From: JAGLQA01 sp023135565
Lineage (GTDB): Bacteria > Acidobacteriota > Aminicenantia > UBA2199
Length of the DNA stretch: 24,361 nt
Assembly: GCA_030639305.1 (NCBI GenBank)
Contig: DAOWCY010000107.1
Location: 1 to 24,361, forward strand
Direction: 5' to 3'
In this document: positions 1 through 6,563 of the stretch, one piece after another
Layout of the letters: every line of letters starts with the position of its first letter
How positions within the stretch are numbered: the stretch's first letter is position 1
Translations under genes and position numbers: made by a program
The notes under the pieces: generated by a model
What the model was told of the DNA's origin: nothing
What the model saw: the letters and a program-made list of their open reading frames with translations, nothing else
Database searches by the model: none

Positions 1-56
1 AAGTTTTGATTAAACTTTTTCAAAAGTTTAGCCCCCGGCAGGGCCGCCGGAGGCAA
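1..56 (-). repeat. GC-rich multi-hairpin intergenic repeat, copy R1 (partial at window edge)
   Basis: This is the reverse orientation of the family core: TTGCCTCCGGCGGCCCTGCC, then a CAAACTTTT/AAAAGTTTG-type hairpin, then AACAAAACTTTT. It lies just beyond the 3' end of the small minus-strand gene at 123-305. The left part is cut by the window. The core matches copies at 3211, 5822, 6466, 8849, 9560, 19541 and 23536. Confidence 0.85.
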
Positions 57-122
57 GAATGATATAATTTCATTTGTTTCCGGGTGCGGCTCGCATCACA
101 TTTAACTGCCCCCATATATCTA

Positions 123-305
123 TCATTTATCCCGATTTTTTAAATTTTCCAAAGAGCGGATTTCATTAACTTTGCCCAGCCGGCGGGCATCCCGGATAGC
201 AATTCCCAGCTTGTAAAGTTGAGCCAGCTCTCGTAAACGCCTGTCGATAGCTTCCGGCGACATTTCTACTTGTTTAATCTTATTAATCTTCTGATCCTTC
301 AGCAT
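123..305 (-). CDS. small protein overlapping the nucleotidyltransferase gene
   Basis: The product is a 60-residue, highly charged, mostly helical-looking protein that I do not recognise. It is rich in Lys, Arg and Glu, with an internal segment RRLRELAQLYKLGIAIRDAR. Its ATG lies inside the last codons of the upstream nucleotidyltransferase gene (23-nt overlap), and AGGA sits about 9 nt before it, so translational coupling is likely. That arrangement resembles two-gene toxin-antitoxin or MNT/partner modules, where a nucleotidyltransferase is paired with a small protein. It has no HEPN motif, so the pairing is inference only. The gene ends about 65 nt before repeat copy R1. Confidence 0.6.
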   Translation of the reverse strand: MLKDQKINKIKQVEMSPEAIDRRLRELAQLYKLGIAIRDARRLGKVNEIRSLENLKNRDK

Positions 306-759
306 CGATAAATCCTAACTTTTTCAAATCCAAAAGGTCCTGATCACGACCGGCCAAGCTTTTCATTTTGATCAAGCCTTCAGGTGAAACCACCTGTACC
401 TGTCGTTTTTTCCATTCAAAAGCTTCCCGCTGCTCCCAAACATCCTGGAGAGTTTTATTAACAAGAATCAAGTCCAGGGTCAGTAACTCCGGGCCTTCGA
501 CTTTTGAGATCCGGTAAATCTCTCGCTGGGACGGTTTCCCCCAGTCGAAAGGCATTAATCCACCTTTTATAGAAAACCCCCGGTCTTTAACAACTTTCAA
601 GATTTGATCGAGGTCTTCGTGACGAATGAGGATATCGATATCTTTGGTAAAACGGGGATATCCATAAAACGCTACGGCGATACCTCCGCATAGAGCATAA
701 TCCAATCCTGCTCTCTTAAGGCTATCGATAAGACCGACAAGTTCTTCGTATAAATCCAT
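283..759 (-). CDS. nucleotidyltransferase of the MNT / AbiEii-like (DUF6036-type) superfamily
   Basis: A 158-residue protein with the DNA polymerase beta-type nucleotidyltransferase signature. It has a Gly-Gly turn (CGGIAVAFYG, about residues 24-33), then TKDIDILI (about 38-45) with the metal-binding Asp-x-Asp pair, and a third acidic residue in LLTLDLIL (about residue 96). The C-terminal segment KMKSLAGRDQDLLDLKKL is typical of AbiEii/DUF6036-like proteins. Family members act as antitoxin or toxin subunits or as stand-alone NMP transferases; which applies here cannot be read from sequence. It forms an overlapping pair with the 60-residue gene downstream. The 5' region before the ATG shows only a weak AAGAG-type ribosome-binding sequence. 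The family is confident, the biological role is not. Confidence 0.8.
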   Translation of the reverse strand: MDLYEELVGLIDSLKRAGLDYALCGGIAVAFYGYPRFTKDIDILIRHEDLDQILKVVKDRGFSIKGGLMPFDWGKPSQREIYRISKVEGPELLTLDLILVNKTLQDVWEQREAFEWKKRQVQVVSPEGLIKMKSLAGRDQDLLDLKKLGFIDAEGSED

Positions 760-1111
760 GTAAATACTCTTATATTTCCAGGCGCTACCGTACTATGATT
801 ACCACAAATCGGGGAAAATTAAAAGGGGTTTCAGGGAAAAAGTTTTTTTTATGAACTTTTTCGTTTGTAACTTTGGACATTGAATGCTGTAACGTTTCAT
901 TGAAAAGAAAATAAAGATATGATATAGTATAGTATAGTGTTTGGTTCAAGACTAAACTTGAAAAAAAGCCACCTAACGGTGGGAACTCGAAAAATCGACA
1001 ACATGTTGTTTATTACCGCCATGTAATGGCATATCCTAAAATTATCTCGATAAGCGTTTTTTCAACCCGCTGTATGCGGCTCGCTTACAACAAAAAACCT
1101 GGAGTGTTCAT
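760..1111. other. intergenic region between divergent genes
   Basis: No credible gene lies in these 352 bases. They hold three tandem copies of TATAG (923-937), copy 1 of the two-hairpin element (947-1033) and the ribosome-binding site of the plus-strand gene (GGAG around 1101-1104, 7 nt before the ATG at 1112). I see no clear consensus promoter for either flanking gene. Confidence 0.6.
947..1033 (+). repeat. two-hairpin element, copy 1
   Basis: The element contains a stem-loop CCACC-TAAC-GGTGG (969-982) and a second stem-loop GCCAT-GTA-ATGGC (1018-1030), joined by a palindromic ACAACATGTTGT stretch. It shares a 34-nt identical block with copy 2 at 4752-4840 and a weaker match with copy 3 at 17386-17452. 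Read on the plus strand it points at the phosphoglycerate mutase-like gene 80 nt downstream. Read on the minus strand the first hairpin is followed by CTTTTTTTC and resembles an intrinsic terminator. Function is unknown. Confidence 0.7.
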
Positions 1112-3154
1112 ATGGAACCTAAAGTATTGGAAATTGTCATCGACGGTTACGGTTATGACCCGGAATTGGAAATCCACATCCTTAAATCCGCTTTCGCCGG
1201 ATTAGCGGCGGAACTGAAGGAAGAATTCCTCGATACCATCTACACAAAAATCAGCGGCCAACACCCTAAAATCACCCCGGAAACCGCTTTTATCCTATTC
1301 TTTAACCGCAATCCGCTAAACATATACTTTGAAAAAAATCACCGGCTGCTAAAGCAACTTGCCGGGCAAAACCTGGAGAAAATCAAAAAACTCCTGCATT
1401 CCCTAAAAGAAAAAGAAGCAAATCAAGACTTCATCGCCCGGGCGAAACAGGTCATCCGGGATACCGCCGCGGAAAAAAAATACGCGGTGTGGGCGGCAGA
1501 AACACCTACAATCGATAGACTGCGCCGGGAATACCCCTCTATCTCCACCAAAACCACAGGCATCGAAGCCGGTTATGAAGATTTACAGCCGGAAGTACAG
1601 GGAAATTCGGAAACCGGGCACCAGCAGTTGGGAAACCTCAACGTAGCTCCGCAAATTCCCTTAGAAATTTCCACCGATATAAAGACCGGCAAATTTTTTA
1701 AAAACCCGGTGCTGGTGCAAGCGATTAAAACCGCTGTAGAAAAAAAAGTGAACCTCAATATTTCATTTATGGTATCCGGCGAATTCGGCGACGACGGCCG
1801 GGTGCACTCCTGCTGGGATCACTTAGAAAATTTCTTAGAACTGGCCTTAACAAAACATAAACTCGATCCCGGTAAATTGAGAATCCAGGCCATTTTAGAC
1901 GGCAGGGACTGCCCCTTGAAGAGTTCTCTCGAAAAAGAGGGAGACAAGTACGGATTTTTATATAAACTTAAAGACCTGTTAACAAAATACAACGCGGATG
2001 ACGGCATTGCCTGGATTATCGGCAGGGGCATTGCCATGGACCGGGATTACGAAGAAGAACGAACCAAAAAAGATTACCTATTATTGGTAAATGGTGAAGG
2101 ACATATAGCCAACGATTTCCAGGGCGCCGCAGCCATCATCCAGGCATTTCATAAAGACGAGGTGTTCGATCCTTCTATCGCACCCATCGTAGTCAGGGAT
2201 AAAAACAGGGCCATCAGGAAACTTGAGAATAACGACGTGTTCGTAGATTTGAACTTCAGGGCGGATAGGCAGAGAGCGCGAATCGCAAGCCTATTAAGGG
2301 CAAAAGATTTCCTACAAATGCAGGCTGCCAAAAAACGAAAAGAGTGGAAATTTAAATGGCTTAAAGAAGATTTAAAATTAGACGTCTATTGTATTACCGA
2401 ATATCATCCCGACCTGGAAAAATATGGAGCCAAGATAGTTTACCCGATCCGGCCTCATGATCATAATTTTCTATCTATATTCAGCAGGTATTTTAAACGC
2501 AAAAGAATCCCTTTTAAATACCTGCTGACGGCTGAGAGCAATAAATCGGTGCACATGGGGTATTTTATAAGAGGCAGAAGAGAGTCTTTAGAAGCGGATG
2601 AAGTGGAAAAAAAATTTGTTATTCCTTCCTACGGAGAGGAGGATGATATATTTACAGATAATGATTATTATAAAACGCCGCACATGAAAGCGCTGGCCAT
2701 TGCCGGGAAATTATTGAACGAACTGGCCTCCGGGAATTATAACCTGGCCATAGCCAACATATCGAATCCCGACATGCTGGGACATCTTGTTAACAGGCAT
2801 TTCGCCCCCTGTGTAAGGGCATTGGAAATAACCGATTATGCGGTCAAAATAATCGTGGAATTTGCCTTGAAGGAAGGTTACTATATCATCATGACTTCCG
2901 ACCACGGCAACATCGATGAATACAGTTCTTCCCATTCTCTTAACGATATTATCACCACTTTTATTTCCCCTGCCGGAAACATCGCTTTGAACAAGGAATC
3001 GGGAGAAAGAATCAGGCTTTTCGATATTCCCTGGGCCATTGCGGAGATATTCAACATTTCCGGGGAGATCGAAAACATCCTGCCGCCCATTCCCGCCTGG
3101 ACGATAGAAAAAGGATTGGTTGGAGAAACGCCCATCCGGTTTTTATCTCGATGA
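1112..3154 (+). CDS. 2,3-bisphosphoglycerate-independent phosphoglycerate mutase-like protein with large N-terminal insertion
   Basis: A 680-residue member of the alkaline phosphatase/iPGM superfamily; ordinary GpmI proteins have about 510 residues. It retains the metal-binding start IVIDGYG (Asp11), the catalytic-serine motif GNSETGH (Ser166), a GDDGRVHSCWDHL block equivalent to SDGGVHSH, DGRDCPLKS, FRADRQRAR, AESNKSVHMGYF (AEKYAHVTYF in GpmI), NPDMLGH, and the metal ligands in TSDHGN (about residue 596). GpmI interconverts 3- and 2-phosphoglycerate in glycolysis. About 110 mostly helical, charged residues (roughly 16-125) are inserted between the first metal Asp and the TPTIDRL segment, where GpmI has a short linker. 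The motifs around Ser166 also deviate (ETGHQQLGNL instead of EVGHLNIGAG). Substrate could therefore differ from phosphoglycerate. The ATG has GGAG 7 nt upstream. Confidence 0.85.
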   Translation: MEPKVLEIVIDGYGYDPELEIHILKSAFAGLAAELKEEFLDTIYTKISGQHPKITPETAFILFFNRNPLNIYFEKNHRLLKQLAGQNLEKIKKLLHSLKEKEANQDFIARAKQVIRDTAAEKKYAVWAAETPTIDRLRREYPSISTKTTGIEAGYEDLQPEVQGNSETGHQQLGNLNVAPQIPLEISTDIKTGKFFKNPVLVQAIKTAVEKKVNLNISFMVSGEFGDDGRVHSCWDHLENFLELALTKHKLDPGKLRIQAILDGRDCPLKSSLEKEGDKYGFLYKLKDLLTKYNADDGIAWIIGRGIAMDRDYEEERTKKDYLLLVNGEGHIANDFQGAAAIIQAFHKDEVFDPSIAPIVVRDKNRAIRKLENNDVFVDLNFRADRQRARIASLLRAKDFLQMQAAKKRKEWKFKWLKEDLKLDVYCITEYHPDLEKYGAKIVYPIRPHDHNFLSIFSRYFKRKRIPFKYLLTAESNKSVHMGYFIRGRRESLEADEVEKKFVIPSYGEEDDIFTDNDYYKTPHMKALAIAGKLLNELASGNYNLAIANISNPDMLGHLVNRHFAPCVRALEITDYAVKIIVEFALKEGYYIIMTSDHGNIDEYSSSHSLNDIITTFISPAGNIALNKESGERIRLFDIPWAIAEIFNISGEIENILPPIPAWTIEKGLVGETPIRFLSR

Positions 3155-3210
3155 GCAATGTTCAATGATAAAAAATTTGGGATGACATTTCATGTCTCAG
3201 CCCCTATTTC

Positions 3211-3354
3211 TTGCCTCCGGCGGCCCTGCCGGGAGCCAAACTTTTGTAAAAGTTTGATCAAAACTTTTGATGAGCGATACGCTTTTCTAACCCGGGAAAG
3301 GTCCCTCATTGGCTCCTGTCGCGAAGCGGCTTATAGGGTGCCCGCGCCGCGGGG
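3211..3354 (+). repeat. GC-rich multi-hairpin intergenic repeat, copy R2
   Basis: The core TTGCCTCCGGCGGCCCTGCC begins at 3211. It is followed by the CAAACTTTTgtaAAAGTTTG hairpin, AAAACTTTTGAT, a GCGAAGCGGC segment and a terminal GCGCCGCGGGG block. The repeat ends at 3354, directly against the stop codon of the GlcD-like gene (3355-3357), between two convergent genes. A role at transcript ends is plausible. Confidence 0.85.
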
Positions 3355-4728
3355 TTAGAAGATTTTGCCGGGGTTGAGCAAATTCTCCGGGTCGAAAGAT
3401 TTTTTGACGCGCTTGAACAACTCCATCTCTACTTCGGTAAATTGATACTTCATAAAAGGCTTCTTAGCTGTGCCCACGCCATGCTCGCCGGTGATAGACC
3501 CCTGCATGGAGATCACATACTTAAAAATCTTATCTAATACGATGTCTACTTTGCGCATTTGCTCTTTATTCTCCGGGTCCACCATCAGGTTGGTGTGAAT
3601 ATTGCCATCGCCGAAATGCCCGAACAACACGATGTCTAAACCGTACTCCACCGCAAGACCATTAATAAACTCTACGGTTTGAGGAATCCGGGCAGTGGGC
3701 ACCACGATGTCCTCGTTGACCTTCTTGGGCTGTAAACCGGCGATGGCCGGGGATATGCTGCGGCGAATGTTCCAGAGACTTTCCTGTTCTTCTTCAGTCT
3801 GAGCAGTTTGATAATCTAAAACAGCCGACTCTTTCACAATCCCCAGGAGCTTCTCCTTCCTGGCCTCTACATCGACTTTATTGCCGTCTAATTCGATCAA
3901 AACCGCTGCGTTAACGCCCTTTTCTAAAGGCAAACCCGAATAGTCATACACCATGCGCAGGGACGTGCGGTCCATAAACTCGAGAGCCGCGGGGTATACC
4001 CTACCCCGGATGATTTTATTTATAAATTCCGCCCCCTGCGGCAAAGATTGAAAATCCACCCGGAAAGTCACCCGGTGCTCAGGCAGCGGGATCAACCGCA
4101 AAATAATCTTCGAAATAACCGCCAGGGTGCCTTCCGAACCTACTAAGAGGGATTTCAAATCATACCCGGCTACATTCTTAATCACATGACCGCCGGTTTT
4201 TATCTTCTCACCATTCATTAAATAGGCTTCTAAACCGAGCACATAATTTGCCGTTACGCCGTATTTAAAACAGCGCAGCCCACCGGCATTCTCAGCCACA
4301 TTGCCGCCGATAGTGGAGGTCTTTAAACTAGCCGGGTCAGGCGGATAAAAAAGCCCTTTTTTCTCTACCTCCTGCTGCAAGGCATAGGTGACCACCCCGG
4401 GTTCTACCTCAGCTAAAAAACTCTTCGTGTCGATGCGCAGTATGTTGTTCATCTTAGTAAAAACCATCACTATACCACGATTCACAGGCAGCGCTCCGCC
4501 GGAATAACCGACCCCGGCACCGCGGGGAGTGACCGGGATGCGATACTTATAAGCGGTTTCCAGGATGTTTTCGATATCTTCCTCGCTGCCGGGAAAAACA
4601 ACCAACTGCGGCAGGAATTCATTCCCGGTGGCGTCGTAAGAGTAGGCGGTCAAGTACTCTTTCTCAGTAAAAACTTTTCCCCTGCCGATTTTTTTTTCTA
4701 ATTCTTTGATTATTTTTTTTTCGATCAT
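3355..4728 (-). CDS. FAD-linked oxidase, glycolate oxidase GlcD / D-lactate dehydrogenase family
   Basis: A 457-residue flavoprotein with two domains. The FAD_binding_4 (PCMH-type) domain covers about residues 38-215, with PRGAGVGYSGGALP, PPDPASLKTSTIGGNVAENA, KYGVTANYVLGLE and a GSEGTLAVISKI segment, all typical of GlcD. The FAD-oxidase_C domain has HFGDGNIHTNL and GEHGVGTAKKPFM near the C-terminus and ends in DPENLLNPGKIF. Such enzymes oxidise 2-hydroxy acids such as glycolate or D-lactate and pass electrons to a partner Fe-S subunit (GlcF) or the quinone pool. No GlcE or GlcF gene is adjacent, so substrate is open. A candidate promoter TTGTTT-18-CATAAT overlaps two-hairpin element copy 2 upstream. 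The stop codon lies flush with repeat copy R2. Confidence 0.9.
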   Translation of the reverse strand: MIEKKIIKELEKKIGRGKVFTEKEYLTAYSYDATGNEFLPQLVVFPGSEEDIENILETAYKYRIPVTPRGAGVGYSGGALPVNRGIVMVFTKMNNILRIDTKSFLAEVEPGVVTYALQQEVEKKGLFYPPDPASLKTSTIGGNVAENAGGLRCFKYGVTANYVLGLEAYLMNGEKIKTGGHVIKNVAGYDLKSLLVGSEGTLAVISKIILRLIPLPEHRVTFRVDFQSLPQGAEFINKIIRGRVYPAALEFMDRTSLRMVYDYSGLPLEKGVNAAVLIELDGNKVDVEARKEKLLGIVKESAVLDYQTAQTEEEQESLWNIRRSISPAIAGLQPKKVNEDIVVPTARIPQTVEFINGLAVEYGLDIVLFGHFGDGNIHTNLMVDPENKEQMRKVDIVLDKIFKYVISMQGSITGEHGVGTAKKPFMKYQFTEVEMELFKRVKKSFDPENLLNPGKIF

Positions 4729-4751
4729 AGTCTCATTCTTAAAGAGAACAT

Positions 4752-4840
4752 TATGCCATTACATGGCGGTAATAAACAACATGTTTTAAATATTTCGTGT
4801 CACCCACAGTCAGGTGGTTTTTTTTTTAGCTTAGTCTTGA
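4752..4840 (-). repeat. two-hairpin element, copy 2
   Basis: On the minus strand it reads CAAGACTAAGC, an A-run, the hairpin CCAC-CTGACT-GTGG, CGAAAT, then the 34-nt block shared exactly with copy 1, ending in GCCAT-GTA-ATGGC (4755-4767). It lies 24 nt before the GlcD-like start codon and in the same orientation relative to that gene as copy 1 to its gene. On the plus strand the CCCACAGTCAGGTGG hairpin is followed by ten T residues, like an intrinsic terminator. Confidence 0.72.
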
Positions 4841-4925
4841 TAAAACATTATAGCATGACTAATCAGATATTACCAAATTTATAAAAGGCGAACAAAAAAA
4901 ATTCAAAGTTTTCTGCGTGAAACAT

Positions 4926-4960
4926 TTGACAAATCATCCCATCTTATATAAAATTACATT
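4926..4960 (+). promoter_or_regulatory. sigma70-type promoter predicted to give a leaderless mRNA
   Basis: TTGACA (4926-4931), 17-nt spacer, TAAAAT (4949-4954), then only six bases (TACATT) before the ATG at 4961. No Shine-Dalgarno-like sequence precedes the ATG. With the usual 6-7 nt between -10 box and start point, transcription would begin at or next to the A of the start codon. Confidence 0.7.
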
Positions 4961-5725
4961 ATGGCAAAAGACGACGGTTTTAAGAAATTTGTGACGCAGT
5001 ATAAAAAAGGCGACGTCATCTATAACAAGGATGACGAACAGGGAAATTTTTTCATTTTAAACAAAGGTAAAGTGCAGTTAAAGATCGGCGACGACGGCCT
5101 GATTTTAGCAGCCCTTTCTAAAGGCGATTTTTTCGGAGAAGAATCATTAAACGAGAATCAAAAAGCAGCCTATACCGTTGAGGTTATCGAGGACGCGGCT
5201 ATTATAAAGATTCCGTATGATGATCTAAAAGAGATGATGACCAAGAGCACCGATATCGCTTTGAAAATATTAAAAAAACTTTCCGAAAAAAACCTGAGAA
5301 TACTCGAGAACATGTTGAGACTAAGCCAACCGGTAGATATGCCGGAGGTAAAAACAGAAAAAGGCAAAGCAGCCGGCGACGAAACCGCCGAAAAAGTCGA
5401 TGCGACTGTTAAAGCCTATCTTATCATCCAGCGGTCGAACCGGATCGTCCAATTAACAAAAAAACAAACCTTCTTAGGACGTAGGGACTATACGACAGGT
5501 TTCATACCTGATGTGGACCTGACTAAAGAGGATGAAGAGAAATATATCTCAAGGAAACACTCCAAAATATCATTTCAGAACGGCAAATTTTATATCTCTG
5601 AAGAACCGGGGGCTGTAAACGGCACTTTCCTGAACAGTGAAAGGTTAGCCACCGGGGTCAAACATGAACTAAAGAATGAAGATGAAGTCACCCTCTGTCA
5701 CCTGAAAATACTCTTTAAACATTAG
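4961..5725 (+). CDS. cyclic-nucleotide-binding-fold / FHA domain fusion protein
   Basis: A 254-residue cytosolic protein with two regulatory domains and no enzyme domain. Residues about 12-115 form a CRP-like cNMP-binding beta-roll (KKGDVIYNKDDEQGNFFILNKG, then GDFFGEESL). Residues about 150-254 form an FHA domain, with FLGRR (171-175), SRKH (197-200) and VNGTFL (219-224), the usual phosphothreonine-binding Arg, Ser-x-x-His and Asn positions. A Lys/Glu-rich linker joins them. The canonical cAMP contact (Arg-Ser/Thr-Ala after the Gly-Glu loop) is missing; the stretch reads NQKAAYTVE, so cAMP binding is doubtful. The protein could link a nucleotide or redox cue to Ser/Thr-kinase signalling. No HTH is visible. 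The promoter points to a leaderless transcript. Confidence 0.88.
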   Translation: MAKDDGFKKFVTQYKKGDVIYNKDDEQGNFFILNKGKVQLKIGDDGLILAALSKGDFFGEESLNENQKAAYTVEVIEDAAIIKIPYDDLKEMMTKSTDIALKILKKLSEKNLRILENMLRLSQPVDMPEVKTEKGKAAGDETAEKVDATVKAYLIIQRSNRIVQLTKKQTFLGRRDYTTGFIPDVDLTKEDEEKYISRKHSKISFQNGKFYISEEPGAVNGTFLNSERLATGVKHELKNEDEVTLCHLKILFKH

Positions 5726-5821
5726 TTCCAATAATTTCCTGAGCACAACACCCTCCCCCACCCGTACGGAGTAAAAAAAAGAGTATTATGCAAAAATTTC
5801 CCGTACTACTATGAAACTACT

Positions 5822-5941
5822 TTGCCTCCGGCGGCCCTGCTGGGGGCCAAACTTTTGAAAAAGTTTGAACAAAACTTTTAATAACTGAGAATCAAAAACG
5901 CTGCCTTCCGCGAAGCGGCTAAGAGGCCGCCCCTGCAGGGG
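5822..5941 (+). repeat. GC-rich multi-hairpin intergenic repeat, copy R3
   Basis: The core TTGCCTCCGGCGGCCCTGCT begins at 5822. It continues through the CAAACTTTT/AAAAGTTTG hairpin and a GCGAAGCGGC block to a CCCCTGCAGGGG palindrome. It sits between convergent genes. The right end overlaps the minus-strand cupin gene: the stop codon (5919-5921) and about seven C-terminal codons lie inside the repeat. Confidence 0.85.
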
Positions 5942-6443
5942 GCCTGGTGAGGAGAGTGATTAGCTCTGCATACTGCGGGTAACTCTCGATTAATTCCCCT
6001 CTCTTCCCGGTTTCATAATCCGGGTACGAAAAACCAGGGGCCATGGTGGTGCCCATAAGAGCAAATTCTCCGCCGGGCAAAAGCCGCGAACCCTGCCATA
6101 TTCCCCCAGGCACAATGACTTGCGGGCTTTCCCCATTTTTAATATCGCTGCCGATAATCACCCTGCCGGCGCTGCCGTCCGGGAATAATTGCAGCATCTC
6201 AACCGGGCTGCCGCCATAAAAATGAAAAATCTCATCCCCCGGCAGGCGGTGCATTTCCGAAAAAGTCTGAGGAGTCAGCATAAAATAGATAGCAGTGGAT
6301 AGAGAATGCTCACCTTCGTATCCCGGGGGCAAATTTGCCCCGCTTATCTTTTGGGCAGACCTGTAGGTTTCTAAGAAATAACCCCCTTCTACCGGGTGTT
6401 TCTCTAATTTCAAGGTTTTTATTATTTCTTCCGCTTTTGTCAT
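5919..6443 (-). CDS. Cupin_5 (DUF985) family protein
   Basis: A 174-residue single-domain cupin. It starts with the family hallmark HPVEGGYFLETYR (about residues 16-28), continues with STAIYFMLT and SEMHRLPGDEIFHFYGG, and ends with the conserved FALMGTTMAPGFSYPDYETG. Members are small beta-barrel proteins of unknown biochemical activity, often described as cupin superfamily sugar-binding or isomerase-like proteins. The final residues, about PPAGAAS, and the stop codon are supplied by intergenic repeat R3, so the native C-terminus was probably altered by repeat insertion after about residue 167. No strong ribosome-binding site precedes the ATG; the only GGAGG lies about 24 nt upstream in repeat R4. 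Confidence 0.85.
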   Translation of the reverse strand: MTKAEEIIKTLKLEKHPVEGGYFLETYRSAQKISGANLPPGYEGEHSLSTAIYFMLTPQTFSEMHRLPGDEIFHFYGGSPVEMLQLFPDGSAGRVIIGSDIKNGESPQVIVPGGIWQGSRLLPGGEFALMGTTMAPGFSYPDYETGKRGELIESYPQYAELITLLTRPPAGAAS

Positions 6444-6465
6444 TTGACCGCATTATCGAATTCAG

Positions 6466-6563
6466 TGCCTCCGGCGGCCCTGCCGGGAGCCAAACTTTAG
6501 TTAATTGAGAAGTGCTATCATCACCCCTCATAGGGCGCCCGCGCCGCGGGTCAAAACTTTAGT
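6466..6563 (+). repeat. GC-rich multi-hairpin intergenic repeat, copy R4
   Basis: The core TGCCTCCGGCGGCCCTGCCG begins at 6466. It is followed by a shortened CAAACTTTAGTTAA segment, TATAGGGCGCCC-like sequence, a GCGCCGCGGG block and TCAAAACTTTAGTT. It fills the gap between the cupin start and the stop codon of the GH5-like gene at 6564. Confidence 0.8.

Noticed and set aside
969..982. Guanidine-II (mini-ykkC) riboswitch suggested by ACGG near a CCACC hairpin
   Set aside because: Copy 2 of the same element lacks ACGR in the loop, and there is no second ACGR hairpin or guanidine-export gene downstream.
3158..3358. Plus-strand frame of 66 codons downstream of the phosphoglycerate mutase-like gene
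   Set aside because: It is almost entirely the GC-rich repeat R2; similar frames appear over other repeat copies.
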